Shown here: one piece after another, positions 63,938 to 64,000 of the stretch
Layout of the letters: each line of letters begins with the position of its first letter
How positions within the stretch are numbered: position 1 is the first letter of the stretch
DNA from: Lepisosteus oculatus
Lineage: Eukaryota > Chordata > Actinopteri > Semionotiformes > Lepisosteidae
Direction of reading: 5' to 3'
Assembly (NCBI RefSeq): GCF_040954835.1
Contig: NC_090697.1
Coordinates: 7,948,501 to 8,012,500, forward strand
Length of the DNA: 64,000 nt
Translations under genes and position numbers: made by a program
Notes under the pieces: model-generated
Seen by the model: only the letters and a program-made list of their open reading frames with translations
What the model was told of the DNA's origin: nothing
The model's database searches: none

Positions 63938-64000
63938 TTATCATATATATAATTATTACTATTAAAAAAACAATCGTTTTCTGTGTCTGTACATTCTGTT

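Overview
This window is vertebrate nuclear DNA, most likely from a ray-finned fish. The coding sequence is broken into short exons with GT/AG splice sites. Introns are long and AT-rich. The repeats are fish-typical: L2-type LINEs, Tc1-like transposons, a 5S rRNA-derived SINE, tRNA-derived SINEs, solo LTRs and hAT/piggyBac-like remnants. The species cannot be fixed from sequence alone; an early-diverging ray-finned fish is a guess.

Two protein-coding genes can be rebuilt exon by exon. gabrr1 (plus strand, ten coding exons, 15537-47673) encodes a 476-residue GABA receptor rho1 subunit. pm20d2 (minus strand, seven coding exons, 59288-52697) encodes a 447-residue M20-family dipeptidase. All introns have GT/AG ends and compatible phases, and both frames stay open throughout. 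The genes converge, with about 5 kb between their stop codons. From general knowledge, PM20D2 and GABRR1 are also convergent neighbours in human, which supports calling this receptor rho1 rather than rho2 or rho3. The two proteins have no known joint pathway; the neighbourhood is conserved synteny, not an operon.

Layout: 1-15.5 kb is upstream of gabrr1 and holds an L2 element with a long open reverse-transcriptase frame, a Tc1 relic, a solo LTR, a TTAA-flanked MITE candidate and several long hairpins. 15.5-31.7 kb is the large first intron, with a solo LTR that contains a 7-bp minisatellite, a degraded LINE, and a 5S-derived SINE nested inside an older repeat. 31.7-47.7 kb holds the remaining gabrr1 exons, an almost intact Tc1 element just upstream of exon 4, and a SINE that ends about 22 bp before exon 6. 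47.7-52.7 kb is the shared 3' intergenic space. 52.7-59.3 kb is pm20d2, with a hAT remnant in intron 4. 59.3-64 kb is upstream of pm20d2 and holds a candidate retroviral-type LTR and a second, very similar L2 copy.

I found no convincing new biological system. The most unusual items are the single-stop Tc1 element, the SINE abutting a splice acceptor, the nested 5S SINE, the target-site-flanked solo LTRs and a perfect 23-bp hairpin. Repeat family names are by recognition only; no database search was possible.
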